Positions 1-8,056 of a stretch of DNA of 64,000 nucleotides are shown here, piece by piece. A program made the position numbers and the translations under genes. This stretch comes from Gordonia insulae. Lineage in GTDB: Bacteria; Actinomycetota; Actinomycetes; Mycobacteriales; Mycobacteriaceae. Under the pieces are notes generated by a model. That model did not search any database, was not told the DNA's origin, and saw nothing but the letters and a program-made list of their open reading frames with translations. The DNA lies in assembly GCF_003855095.1 (NCBI RefSeq), contig NZ_CP033972.1, forward strand, positions 3,968,001 through 4,032,000, in the 5' to 3' direction. Position 1 is the stretch's first letter, and every line of letters starts with the position of its first letter.

Positions 1-689
1 GTCACGTTGTCCGGACCGCCACCGCGCAGAGCGAGTTCGATGAGGCGGTCCGCGCACTCCTTGTGGTCCGGGATGGAACCGAGGGTGTCGGCGAGCGTCT
101 CCTCGCTGACCACATCCGACAGCCCGTCGCTGCACAACAGGTAGCGGTCACCGGCGCGGGCTTCCCGGATGGTCAGGGTCGGCTCCACCTCCTGCCCCGT
201 GAGCGCGCGCATGATCAGCGACCGCTGCGGGTGGGTGTGCGCCTGTTCGGCGGTGATGCGACCTTCGTCGACGAGGGTCTGGACGAACGTGTCGTCGCGG
301 GTGATCTGGGCCAGCTGGCCGTCGCGGTAGAGGTAGCCACGCGAATCGCCGATGTGGCAGAGGCCGATCCGGCTCCCGGCGAACAGGATCGCGGTGAGGG
401 TGGTGCCCATGCCGTCGAGCTCGGGGGAGTGTTCCACCTGGGCGGCGATGGCGGCGTTGCCGCTGTGGGTGGCCCGGTCGAGCTGTGCGAGCAGGTCGCC
501 GCCGGGCTCGTCGTCGTCGAGGTTGCGCAACGCCTGGATCACCAGCTGGCTGGCGACCTCACCGGCCGCGTGACCACCCATGCCGTCGGCCAGGGCGAGC
601 AGACGCGCGCCGGCGTAGACGGAGTCCTCGTTGTTCGAGCGCACCAGGCCCCGGTCGCTTCGCGCGATGTAGCGCAGCACGAGTGTCAC
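1..689 (-). CDS. pstP: PP2C-family Ser/Thr protein phosphatase PstP (C-terminal part missing)
   Basis: PP2C-type metal-dependent phosphatase that removes phosphate from Ser/Thr-kinase substrates at the membrane. Visible from the N-terminus: the RSNNED and DGMGGHAAGE metal-binding motifs, and the late GGPDNVT motif at the window edge. In known PstP a membrane segment and extracytoplasmic tail follow; these lie beyond the left edge. The GTG start overlaps the fhaB stop (GTGA), so the two are translationally coupled. The order pstP-fhaB-fhaA-tRNA-Leu matches the M. tuberculosis region near oriC. The start coordinate is accurate to within a couple of bases. Confidence 0.93.
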   Translation of the reverse strand, partial: MTLVLRYIARSDRGLVRSNNEDSVYAGARLLALADGMGGHAAGEVASQLVIQALRNLDDDEPGGDLLAQLDRATHSGNAAIAAQVEHSPELDGMGTTLTAILFAGSRIGLCHIGDSRGYLYRDGQLAQITRDDTFVQTLVDEGRITAEQAHTHPQRSLIMRALTGQEVEPTLTIREARAGDRYLLCSDGLSDVVSEETLADTLGSIPDHKECADRLIELALRGGGPDNV

Positions 690-1156
690 GGGCGCAGCTC
701 GATCACGGTCTTGCCGATGCGGATCGGCGTGCTGAGCGGGACCTTGACGGCCGTGGTGACCTTCGACCGGTCGAGGTACGTGCCGTTGGTGGATCCGAGG
801 TCCTCGACGTACCAGTCGTCGCCGCGCCGCGACAGCCGTGCATGCCGCTCGGACGCGTAGTCGTCGGTGAGGACAAGTGTCGAATCGTCGGCGCGACCGA
901 GCAGCACCGGCTGTGTGCCGAGGGTGATGCGGGTGTTGGCCAACGCGCCGTGCGTGACGACCAGATAGCGTGCCGACCCGCGGGCGGCACGCGCACCACC
1001 GGAACGCTGACGCTTCTCGCTGCGTGTGTAGCGCGCCAGACGCGAACCACCGGCCGTGGCAATGTCGGCGCGAAGGGTGCGGATGACGGCGTAGACGAAC
1101 AGCCAGAGCAGCAGCAGGAACCCGATACGGGTCAGCTGCAGCACCAAGCCCTGCAT
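686..1156 (-). CDS. fhaB: Membrane-anchored FHA-domain protein FhaB (FipA)
   Basis: 156 residues. One N-terminal membrane segment (about residues 9-25), a basic linker, then a C-terminal FHA domain (about 75-150) with GRAD at 87-90, SERHAR at 102-107 and STNGT at 122-126, the phosphothreonine-binding loops. The family binds phosphorylated partners of Ser/Thr kinases and in mycobacteria works in cell division and cell-wall synthesis. It is followed directly by pstP with a 4-bp overlap. ATG start. Length and architecture match mycobacterial FhaB. Confidence 0.93.
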   Translation of the reverse strand: MQGLVLQLTRIGFLLLLWLFVYAVIRTLRADIATAGGSRLARYTRSEKRQRSGGARAARGSARYLVVTHGALANTRITLGTQPVLLGRADDSTLVLTDDYASERHARLSRRGDDWYVEDLGSTNGTYLDRSKVTTAVKVPLSTPIRIGKTVIELRP

Positions 1157-1338
1157 TTAAGTGTTCACCTCCAGCGCCATCACGTCTCGCAGCCCGCCAT
1201 GTTCCACCCCATGCGCCGGTCGTAGAAACGGACCCGACTGCATCTTATGGGCAGACCGTGCGTTCCCCGGCATTGAGATGTGACAGTTCAGTATCAACGC
1301 CCGGCCCCGACATGGGAGACCGGGCGGATGACCCTGGA

Positions 1339-2544
1339 CTACTGGAACCGAACGGTGATGTCCGAGTGGCCGACGCGGATACGGTCGCCGTCGGCGAGCT
1401 CCCAGCTGCTGACCTGCAGGTCGTTGACCGTGGTGCCGTTGGTCGAGTTCAGATCGGTGAGCATCGCGGTGGTGCCGTCCCAGCGGATCTCCACGTGCCG
1501 GCGGGAGACGCCGGTGTCCGGGAGACGGAACTGGGCGTCCTGCCCACGGCCGATGATGTTCGATCCGTCACGCAGCTGGAAGGTGCGGTTGCTGCCGTCC
1601 TCGAGGAGCAAGGTGATCGACGCGGGAGCGTAGCCACCCGGCCGTCCGTAACCCTGGTCGTAGCCGCCCTGCCCGTAGCCGTAGCCGGGCTGCTGGGCGT
1701 AGCCCTGCTGGTAGTCGTAGCCGGGCTGCTGTGCATAGCCCTGCTGCTCGTAGCCGCCCTGCGGGTAGCCCTGCTCGTACCCCTGCTGGGCGTATCCCTG
1801 TTGGTCGTACCCGCCCTGGTAACCCTGGTCGTACCCGGGCTGTGCATAGCCCTGCTGGTCGTAGCCGCCCTGGTAGCCCTGGTCGTACCCCTGCTGGCCG
1901 TAACCGGGCTGTCCGTACCCCGGCTGTGCGTAGCCCTGGTCGTACGCCGGCTGTCCGGCGGGCGCTGCGGCGGGCTGACCGCGGTCGTAGCCGGCCTGCT
2001 GGTAGTCGTACCCACCCTGCTGGCCACCCTGGTCGTACGCCGGGTCGGTGCCCCTGCGCTGGTCGTATCTGGGGTTATTGGTCATCTCTGGGGCTCCTAC
2101 TTGTCGTTGTGCACTTTGTGGGTGCTGCTCATGTGGTCGTTGCGGTCCGGGCGCGGCCGGCCGGGGCGTGGCGTCCGGGTTCACCGCGCCGCGGGTGCGG
2201 AACATCCCGGTGTGCAACGACGGCGACTGTTCGAACTCTACGACGACCCGCCCATATGTCTGCCAGCCGTTGTCCGAGATGAAGTTCTCCAGGTGTTTGG
2301 AGAACGTCTTGCGATTCAGCTCGTACTCCGCCGCGATGTGGTCGTAATCGGTGGGGCTGAACAACAACGTATAGCTGTTGGGAGCGAGAATTGCGCCGTC
2401 ACCGAGATCCTCGAGCGCCTGCTCGGCCTCTCGTTGCAGACCGTTCTCGATCTCCTTGGGTGCGACCTCGCCCCCGAAGACACGTGCGAAGCCATCGTCG
2501 ACGGCTCCTTCGAGTTTGCGTTCGATACGCTGCAGAATTCCCAC
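1339..2544 (-). CDS. fhaA: FHA-domain protein FhaA with Tyr/Gln/Gly repeat linker
   Basis: About 401 residues. The GTG start is chosen because AAGGGAGG sits just upstream and the protein then begins with the conserved [12 protein letters not shown]. The N-terminal about 130 residues form the DUF3662 domain ([25 protein letters not shown]). A long linker follows, built of short QGYxQ/GYDQGY-type repeats coded at roughly 1630-2080. The C-terminal FHA domain carries GRGQ, SRRHVE and NSTNGT. In mycobacteria FhaA binds the phosphorylated pseudokinase domain of MviN/MurJ and controls peptidoglycan synthesis. An upstream in-frame extension to 2805 lacks conserved sequence. Confidence 0.92.
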   Translation of the reverse strand: MGILQRIERKLEGAVDDGFARVFGGEVAPKEIENGLQREAEQALEDLGDGAILAPNSYTLLFSPTDYDHIAAEYELNRKTFSKHLENFISDNGWQTYGRVVVEFEQSPSLHTGMFRTRGAVNPDATPRPAAPGPQRPHEQHPQSAQRQVGAPEMTNNPRYDQRRGTDPAYDQGGQQGGYDYQQAGYDRGQPAAAPAGQPAYDQGYAQPGYGQPGYGQQGYDQGYQGGYDQQGYAQPGYDQGYQGGYDQQGYAQQGYEQGYPQGGYEQQGYAQQPGYDYQQGYAQQPGYGYGQGGYDQGYGRPGGYAPASITLLLEDGSNRTFQLRDGSNIIGRGQDAQFRLPDTGVSRRHVEIRWDGTTAMLTDLNSTNGTTVNDLQVSSWELADGDRIRVGHSDITVRFQ

Positions 2545-2787
2545 CGGCGACCTCCCTTCGCGGCTTGGTGCACACGGCTCTTGGCGTGTCGCCGTGCGTA
2601 TGGCCTTGATAGATGGTACCGAACATGCCCATTCGGCAGGGGATGATGTCAATGCAGCACCACGCGCAACATCACTCACCTGCGATGTCGTGCCGGCAAT
2701 GCTACCCGTGTCGGAGTGTCTGACCTGCTGTTCTCGCTTCTTCGATCGCGTACCGGACGGCGGGCGGTGGGTGGCCGCCCGAGTGGG

Positions 2788-2815
2788 TTTTACTTCGGAC
2801 GGCACGACTTGCTAT
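2788..2815 (+). promoter_or_regulatory. Possible promoter of tRNA-Leu
   Basis: TTTTAC, 16 bases, then TGCTAT, about 35 bases before the tRNA. The -35 match is weak, but a TGCTATC-like -10 is common before actinobacterial tRNA genes. The rest of 2545-2849 holds no coding signal that I can see; it must also carry the leftward fhaA promoter. Confidence 0.35.
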
Positions 2816-2849
2816 CGTCTTCCAGTCTCATGCAGATGCAGACAGCCAC

Positions 2850-2932
2850 GGGCGAGTGGCGGAATGGCAGACGCGCTGGCTTCAGGTGCCAGTGTCCTTC
2901 GGGACGTGGGGGTTCAAGTCCCCCTTCGCCCA
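2850..2932 (+). tRNA. leuT: tRNA-Leu, anticodon CAG
   Basis: 83-nt class II tRNA. Acceptor GGGCGAG pairs with TTCGCCC. The anticodon stem CTGGC/GCCAG encloses loop TTCAGGT, giving anticodon CAG. The variable arm GTCCTTCGGGAC is a hairpin and the T arm is GGGGGTTCAAGTCCCCC. The discriminator base is A and CCA is not encoded. A tRNA-Leu lies at the same place beside fhaA in M. tuberculosis. Confidence 0.96.
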
Positions 2933-2953
2933 CCGAGTAACTGAACAACGAAG

Positions 2954-2980
2954 AAGCCCCGGCCGATGGTCGGGGCTTTT
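2954..2980 (+). terminator. Rho-independent terminator after tRNA-Leu
   Basis: AAGCCCCG, a 9-base loop, then CGGGGCTTTT. An 8-bp GC-rich stem ends in a T run, 21 bases after the tRNA. Confidence 0.85.
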
Positions 2981-3084
2981 CTGTTCACCGGTCGACCCTG
3001 TTCCCCGGTCGACGGCGTGGCCGGATTCCCGATGCACCATCCACGGCTTGGTACCGTGCCGGTGCCCGACCACCGAGGAGTCCG

Positions 3085-3927
3085 ATGCCGTCTATGTCCG
3101 CGACCAACACCATCATGGATCTGATGCAGCGTCGCACCCTGCTGCCGCCCGTCGTCGAGAACGCGGTGTCGGGCCGCGGTCGCGACGTCACCGGGCTCAC
3201 CATCCTGATCACCGGCGCATCCGCGGGCATCGGCCGCCAGGCCACCCGGCAGCTCACCGGGCGCGGGGCGACGGTCATCGCCATCGCGCGGCGCGAGTCC
3301 GAGTTGCGCTCTCTCGCGGCGGAGACCGGATGCGAGTACCGCGTCTGCGACCTGTCCGATGAGGATGCGATCGCCGACTTGCTGGAGGATCTCGCCGGGC
3401 GTGAAGTCGATGTGCTCGTGAACAACGCCGGACACTCGATCCGACGTTCCGTTCTCGACTCCGCCGACCGGCTGCACGATTACCAGCGCACCATGCAGCT
3501 CAATTACTTTGCCGCAGTACAGCTCACACTGGGTCTGCTGCCGGGCATGGTCGAGCGCGGGCGCGGCCAGATCGTCAACATCTGCACCTGGGGGCTGATG
3601 GCCAACACGTTCCCACGGTTCTCCGCGTACGCCGCGTCCAAGAATGCGCTGGCCATCTTCGGGCGCAGCCTGAACGCCGAGAAACCTCATGCGGACGTAC
3701 GCGCGACCAACGTCTACTACCCGTTGGTGCGCACCGAGATGATCGCTCCCACAGCCGAATACGACGGGGTCCACGCGCTGAGCGCGGACGAGGCCGGCCG
3801 ATGGATTCTGCGTGCGGTCACCCATCAACCGACCGCGGTGGCGCCGGCAGCGCTGCGCGCGCTGCTACCGGCGATCGACTACTTCGCACCCACTGCGGCG
3901 GACAAGGCGATCGCGTCACTGACCTGA
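3085..3927 (+). CDS. Short-chain dehydrogenase/reductase (SDR)
   Basis: 280 residues. The Rossmann fold has TGASAGIG at about 43-50 for NAD(P) binding, NNAG at 113-116, and Y182xxxK186 as the catalytic pair. The place usually held by the catalytic Ser reads NICTWG (T168), so Thr may act instead; I recall TWG variants in mycobacterial SDR relatives, but this was not checked. Substrate is unknown; a lipid or keto-acyl substrate is possible. The ATG follows GAGGAG at 5-base spacing. It is a single gene downstream of the tRNA-Leu terminator. Confidence 0.85.
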   Translation: MPSMSATNTIMDLMQRRTLLPPVVENAVSGRGRDVTGLTILITGASAGIGRQATRQLTGRGATVIAIARRESELRSLAAETGCEYRVCDLSDEDAIADLLEDLAGREVDVLVNNAGHSIRRSVLDSADRLHDYQRTMQLNYFAAVQLTLGLLPGMVERGRGQIVNICTWGLMANTFPRFSAYAASKNALAIFGRSLNAEKPHADVRATNVYYPLVRTEMIAPTAEYDGVHALSADEAGRWILRAVTHQPTAVAPAALRALLPAIDYFAPTAADKAIASLT

Positions 3928-4184
3928 CGCGCGCTCGGATCCGACACCCGCGCACGCGGAACGCTCGACCTCACACCGGGATGGCTTGACCCCGCACTGT
4001 CGACGGTGGCACAGCGGGATGACGCGGCCTCCGCCAACCACGAGCGGCGTTGCTCACGAAGGAGAAGTACAGGGGCACTCCGTCGGAGACAAACTGGTCG
4101 AGCTGTGTCCGGACGGAGGCGGGTGATCTCGCACGAGTGGCGAGTCGGGGTGAGGTCGAGCGTTCGCGCAACGGCAATCCGCGC

Positions 4185-4250
4185 TTACCAGAGGAAGTTT
4201 CCGACGGCTTTGAGGATGCCGGACACAAGTTCTGCGATCATCAACAACAT
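4185..4250 (-). CDS. Putative 21-residue hydrophobic peptide
   Basis: Starts MLLMIAELVS, ends VGNFLW, with one Glu and one Lys. It is hydrophobic and could form an amphipathic helix. The evidence for translation is GGAGGGAGGTG 8 bases before the ATG, much stronger than for most genes here. A CRP-like palindrome lies 40-60 bases upstream. It resembles the other tiny ORF at 17698-17772 in length, hydrophobicity and a Trp near the C-terminus. No family is recognised. A small mycolic-acid-envelope porin (PorA/PorH-like) or a secreted helical peptide is speculation. The rest of 3928-4455 shows no convincing gene. Confidence 0.5.
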   Translation of the reverse strand: MLLMIAELVSGILKAVGNFLW

Positions 4251-4289
4251 AGGGAACACCTCCCTCCGACATCTGACGCATCGAAGACA

Positions 4290-4313
4290 TCAGTGTAATC
4301 CAGATCACACTGA
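4290..4313. promoter_or_regulatory. CRP/GlxR-like operator
   Basis: Perfect arms TCAGTGT and ACACTGA separated by 10 bases. Read on the minus strand the core is TGTGA-TCTGGA-TTACA, one mismatch from the CRP-family TGTGA-N6-TCACA pattern. It sits 40 bases before the start of the 21-residue ORF, where it would overlap its promoter. Confidence 0.5.
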
Positions 4314-4455
4314 CGGGTCGACGCTCTTGCTTCAACCGGATGACCCACGATCGTCGGAGAACTCACGATCGCCCGCCGGTTGCATCGTCGGAGGGAAGCG
4401 GTTCGTTACACCCCAATTCTTTAGTGCTGCAAACGAATTACATCAGCTCGCCGAA

Positions 4456-6153
4456 TCAGCCCGCAGATGCGCCGACGACCGCGACCCGACCGGCTCGCTG
4501 CCGGACCGGATCGGGGTAGGGGACCGCCGCCAGCAGCGCGCGGGTGTACTCGTCTGCGGGCGCCGTCAGCACTGTGCGTGCATCGCCGGTCTCCACCAGC
4601 AGCCCGTCCCGAAGGACCGCGACGCGGTCGGCGACCCGTTCCACCACGGCGAGGTCGTGGCTGATGAACAGCGCCGCGAACCCGAGGTCGCGCTGCAACC
4701 GGGCGAAGAGTTCCAGGACTCGTGCCTGCACGGAGACATCGAGGGCACTGGTCGGCTCGTCGGCGATCAGGAGCTTCGGATCGACGGCGAGTGCGCGCGC
4801 GAGCGCGACGCGTTGGCGCTGCCCGCCGGAGAGTTCGTGTGGCAGCCGGGCGGCGAACGACCGCGGCAACTGCACGGCGTCGAGCAGATCGGCGACACGG
4901 GAGTTCTGCTCGTCGCGGGTGCCGATCCGATGGATCTCCAGCGGCTCGCGGACCGACTCCGCGACGGTGAAGCGTGGATCCAGCGACGCCGTGGGGTCCT
5001 GCGGCACGAAGGCGATGGAGCGCCGCAGCGCCCTGAGCTCTTTGCGGGACACCGCTGCGAGATCCTTGCCGTCCAGCAGGATCCGGCCCGACGTCGGGGT
5101 GATCAGGCCGCCGATCGTTCGCCCCAATGTCGTCTTGCCCGAACCGGATTCGCCGACCACGCCGACGACCTCGCCGGGGTGCACGGTCAGCGCCACCTTC
5201 GACAGCGCGGTGTGCGGGGCGTTGCCGAATCTCCCCGGGTACCGGACGGTGATGTCGTCGACACGGACAACGGCGGTGTCGGGCTCGGGTTCGTTGACCG
5301 TCGCGACGGCGGTGCCGGCCCCCGGCGACGGCAACGTGGGGACCGCCGCCAGCAGTTGCCGCGTGTAGGGCTGGGTCGGATTCGCGAAGATGTCGAACAC
5401 GTCGCCGCGCTCGATCACCTCGCCGAGTTGGACCACGACGACCCGATCGGCGATGTCGGCCACGACACCGAGATTGTGGGTGATGAGGAGGATTCCGGCG
5501 TCGGTGCGCTCCCGCAGCCGCAGCAGGAGATCGAGGATCTCCCGTTGCACAGAGACGTCCAGCGCGGTCGTCGGCTCGTCCGCGAGCAGCAGCACCGGGT
5601 CATTCGCGAGCGCGAGTGCGATCACGACCCGCTGCTTCTGCCCGCCGGACAGCTGATGTGGGTAGTACCCGACGCGGGTCTGCGGATCCGGGATCTCGAC
5701 GAGGCGCAGGAGTTCGATCGCCCGCTCCTGGGCGGCACGCCGGGACAACCGTTTGTGGGTCCGCAGGGCCTGGCGGAGTTGCCACCCGACGGTCTGCACC
5801 GGATTGAGGGCCGTCTGCGGTTCCTGGAAGATCATCGCCACGCGGGTGCCGCGCACGGCGTTGAGTTCCTTCTCCGATCTGTTCAGCACCTCGACGCCGT
5901 CGACCTTCACCGAGCCCGACGCCGCCGCGGTCTCGGGGAGCAGGCCGATCGCCGCCCGCGCGGTCATCGTCTTGCCCGAACCGGATTCGCCCACGAGTGC
6001 GAGGATCTGTCCGCGGTCCACACGCAGGCTGATCCCGGCGACGGCCGGACGCGGATAGTCGAAGGTGACCCGTAGGTCGGTGACCTCCAGCGCCGGGACG
6101 CCGGAGGCCTCGACGTCGGGGTCGGCAGCGGTCGGATCGGCTGGTGCGGACAT
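4456..6153 (-). CDS. Peptide/organosulfur-type ABC importer, duplicated ATPase
   Basis: 565 residues with two complete ABC ATPase domains in one chain, equivalent to DppD plus DppF. Walker A GESGSGKT occurs at 55-62 and again near 331-339. LSGGQKQR and LSGGQRQR signatures and both Walker B motifs (LLADEPTTALD, LIADEPTSALD) are present. It energises the permeases encoded upstream. The ATG overlaps the preceding permease stop (TGATG). It is the last gene of an SBP-permease-permease-ATPase operon next to a sulfatase, so the ligand is probably an organosulfur compound rather than a peptide (inference). Confidence 0.9.
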   Translation of the reverse strand: MSAPADPTAADPDVEASGVPALEVTDLRVTFDYPRPAVAGISLRVDRGQILALVGESGSGKTMTARAAIGLLPETAAASGSVKVDGVEVLNRSEKELNAVRGTRVAMIFQEPQTALNPVQTVGWQLRQALRTHKRLSRRAAQERAIELLRLVEIPDPQTRVGYYPHQLSGGQKQRVVIALALANDPVLLLADEPTTALDVSVQREILDLLLRLRERTDAGILLITHNLGVVADIADRVVVVQLGEVIERGDVFDIFANPTQPYTRQLLAAVPTLPSPGAGTAVATVNEPEPDTAVVRVDDITVRYPGRFGNAPHTALSKVALTVHPGEVVGVVGESGSGKTTLGRTIGGLITPTSGRILLDGKDLAAVSRKELRALRRSIAFVPQDPTASLDPRFTVAESVREPLEIHRIGTRDEQNSRVADLLDAVQLPRSFAARLPHELSGGQRQRVALARALAVDPKLLIADEPTSALDVSVQARVLELFARLQRDLGFAALFISHDLAVVERVADRVAVLRDGLLVETGDARTVLTAPADEYTRALLAAVPYPDPVRQRAGRVAVVGASAG

Positions 6154-7100
6154 CACTGCCTCCGGGTTCGTGAGATGGACTGTGCGATCAGGTAGAAGCC
6201 GAGGACCAGGGCCGAGATCACCACGAGCGGTCCGAGGGAGAACCACGGGTTGGTCTCCAGGTATCCGTTGCCGGCGGCCAGGATGGCACCGAGCGAGGGG
6301 GTGGGCGGCACGACGCCGATCCCCAGGTAGCTCATCGCGCCCTCGACGAAGACCGCGAGCGAGAGCGACAGCGCGAACTGGACACCCAGGGCCTCGACGG
6401 AGTTCGGCAGTACATGCCGGAGCAAAACATGTGTCGTGGTGGCACCCGAGACCCGTGCCGCCTCCACGTAGGGCATCTCGCGAACCTTGAGGACCGACGT
6501 CCGGGTGAGTCGCCCGAAGATCGGTATCTCCGCGAGCGCGATCACGATGACGATGGTCTGCGTGCCGGGGGACAGGACCGCGGTGAGCGCGATCCCCAAC
6601 AGCAGCGCGGGGAACGCGAGGATCACGTCGAAGGTCCGCTGAGCCACGACGTCACTCCAGGGGTGGGTGACGGTGGCGAGACCGGCAGCGATGCCGAGTA
6701 TGGCGCCGATCGGAACCGCGGTGAAGATGATCAGCAGGTCGATCCGGATTCCGTACAGCACGCGGGTGAGCAGGTCGCGGTTCAGATCGTCGGTGCCGAG
6801 CCAGTGTTCCCCGCTCGGAGGTAGCAGGTAGGCGCCGTCGATCTGCTGGTCCGGCCCGAAGGCGGTCAGCAGCGGGCCGAACACCCCGAGCAGTACGACG
6901 ACCGCGACGAGAACCGTGCCGACCAGGCCGGACCCGCGGAAGAGGCTGTGCCACAGCGGTGGCCGTGTGCGGGCGCCGTCCTTGTCCGCCGGGAACTCCG
7001 GGAGCAGACCGGGTTCGACGTCCGGCACGGGGTCGACGCCGAAAGTGGCGGCGAGGGGATCGGAGGTCGTCGACGACGTCGTGGTCGTGTGTGTGGACAT
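6153..7100 (-). CDS. ABC importer inner-membrane permease (DppC type)
   Basis: 315 residues. A Thr/Ser-rich cytosolic N-terminus, one membrane segment near residue 50, then the five-helix BPD_transp_1 domain with the EAARVSGATTTHVLLRHVLP coupling loop that contacts the ATPase. HWLGTDDLNRDLLTRVLYG before the domain is typical of DppC. The start MSTHT is chosen because it overlaps the previous stop as TGATG. Confidence 0.9.
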   Translation of the reverse strand: MSTHTTTTSSTTSDPLAATFGVDPVPDVEPGLLPEFPADKDGARTRPPLWHSLFRGSGLVGTVLVAVVVLLGVFGPLLTAFGPDQQIDGAYLLPPSGEHWLGTDDLNRDLLTRVLYGIRIDLLIIFTAVPIGAILGIAAGLATVTHPWSDVVAQRTFDVILAFPALLLGIALTAVLSPGTQTIVIVIALAEIPIFGRLTRTSVLKVREMPYVEAARVSGATTTHVLLRHVLPNSVEALGVQFALSLSLAVFVEGAMSYLGIGVVPPTPSLGAILAAGNGYLETNPWFSLGPLVVISALVLGFYLIAQSISRTRRQ

Positions 7101-8056
7101 CACTGGCCTGCCAATCGGATTCGGGGGTCGAGCCACGCGTGCAGGACGTCGGCGGCCAACTGGAGGACGACGAACACCGTCACCGACAGCAGCACCAGCA
7201 CCTGGACGAGGGGATAGTCGCGGGCGAAGATGCCCTCCTCGGTCAGCAGACCGAGGCCCGGCCAGCCGAAGATGGACTCCACCAGGATGGCGCCACCCAG
7301 CAGGCCACCGATGACGAGACCGAGTGCGGTCAGAGTGGGTGGCAATGCATTACGCAGCGCGTTGCGCACCACGATCGTGCGTCGGGGCACGCCGAGTGAC
7401 CGCGCGGTGACCGCGTACGGCTGACGCAGCTCGGTGTGCAGCGCCTCGGTCAGGAACCGGGCGAGCACCGCACCGGCCGGGAGGCCGAGCGTCAACGCGG
7501 GCAGCAGGAGGTATTGGAGGCTGAACTGCAGGTTCTCCGTGTAGCCGCCGGGTGGTGTGCCACCCGCAGGCAACCACCGGAGCTGGACACCGAACACCAG
7601 GATCAGCACTGTGCCGATGACGAAGGTGGGGATCGCGATGGCGACCGCGTTGATGCCGACGAGAACGGCGTGTACCCACCGGTTCTCGGAGATCGTCGCG
7701 GCCAGGCTCAACGTGAGTGCCAGGGCCACCGCGATCACCAGTGCGGACAGGGTCAGCACCACGGTGTTGATCAGCCCGTACCCGATGAGGTCGCTGATGG
7801 CACCGCCCACCTGATAGCTCTGCCCGAAGTTCAACGTGAGAATCCCACCCAGCCAGGCGAAGTACTGCACCAGGAAGGGACGATCCAGGCCGAGGTCGTG
7901 GCGGATCGCGGCGAGCTGGTCAGGCGAGGCGTCGGGGCCGGCGAGTGCCGCCTCCGGGCCGCCGGGGATCAGTCGCAGGATCGAGAAGATGAGGATCGAT
8001 GCGACCGCCAGCACGATGAGGGCGGTCGGGATCCGTCTGATCAGATAGCCGAGCAT
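7100..8056 (-). CDS. ABC importer inner-membrane permease (DppB type)
   Basis: 318 residues. It begins MLGYLIRRIPTALIVLAVAS, a typical DppB first membrane helix, followed by the GLDRPFLVQYFAWL periplasmic segment, and ends in a BPD_transp_1 domain with the VTARSLGVPRRTIVVRNALR coupling loop. It partners the DppC-type permease. The ATG shares one base with the solute-binding protein stop (TAATG), indicating tight translational coupling. Confidence 0.92.
   Translation of the reverse strand: MLGYLIRRIPTALIVLAVASILIFSILRLIPGGPEAALAGPDASPDQLAAIRHDLGLDRPFLVQYFAWLGGILTLNFGQSYQVGGAISDLIGYGLINTVVLTLSALVIAVALALTLSLAATISENRWVHAVLVGINAVAIAIPTFVIGTVLILVFGVQLRWLPAGGTPPGGYTENLQFSLQYLLLPALTLGLPAGAVLARFLTEALHTELRQPYAVTARSLGVPRRTIVVRNALRNALPPTLTALGLVIGGLLGGAILVESIFGWPGLGLLTEEGIFARDYPLVQVLVLLSVTVFVVLQLAADVLHAWLDPRIRLAGQ

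Noticed and set aside
3971..4228. 85-codon ORF on the minus strand after the SDR
   Set aside because: No Shine-Dalgarno, no recognisable family, Arg/Pro/Ser-rich composition expected of a non-coding frame.
4006..6075. Open frame of 689 codons on the plus strand
   Set aside because: Shadow of the fused ABC ATPase on the other strand; no recognisable motif and no Shine-Dalgarno.
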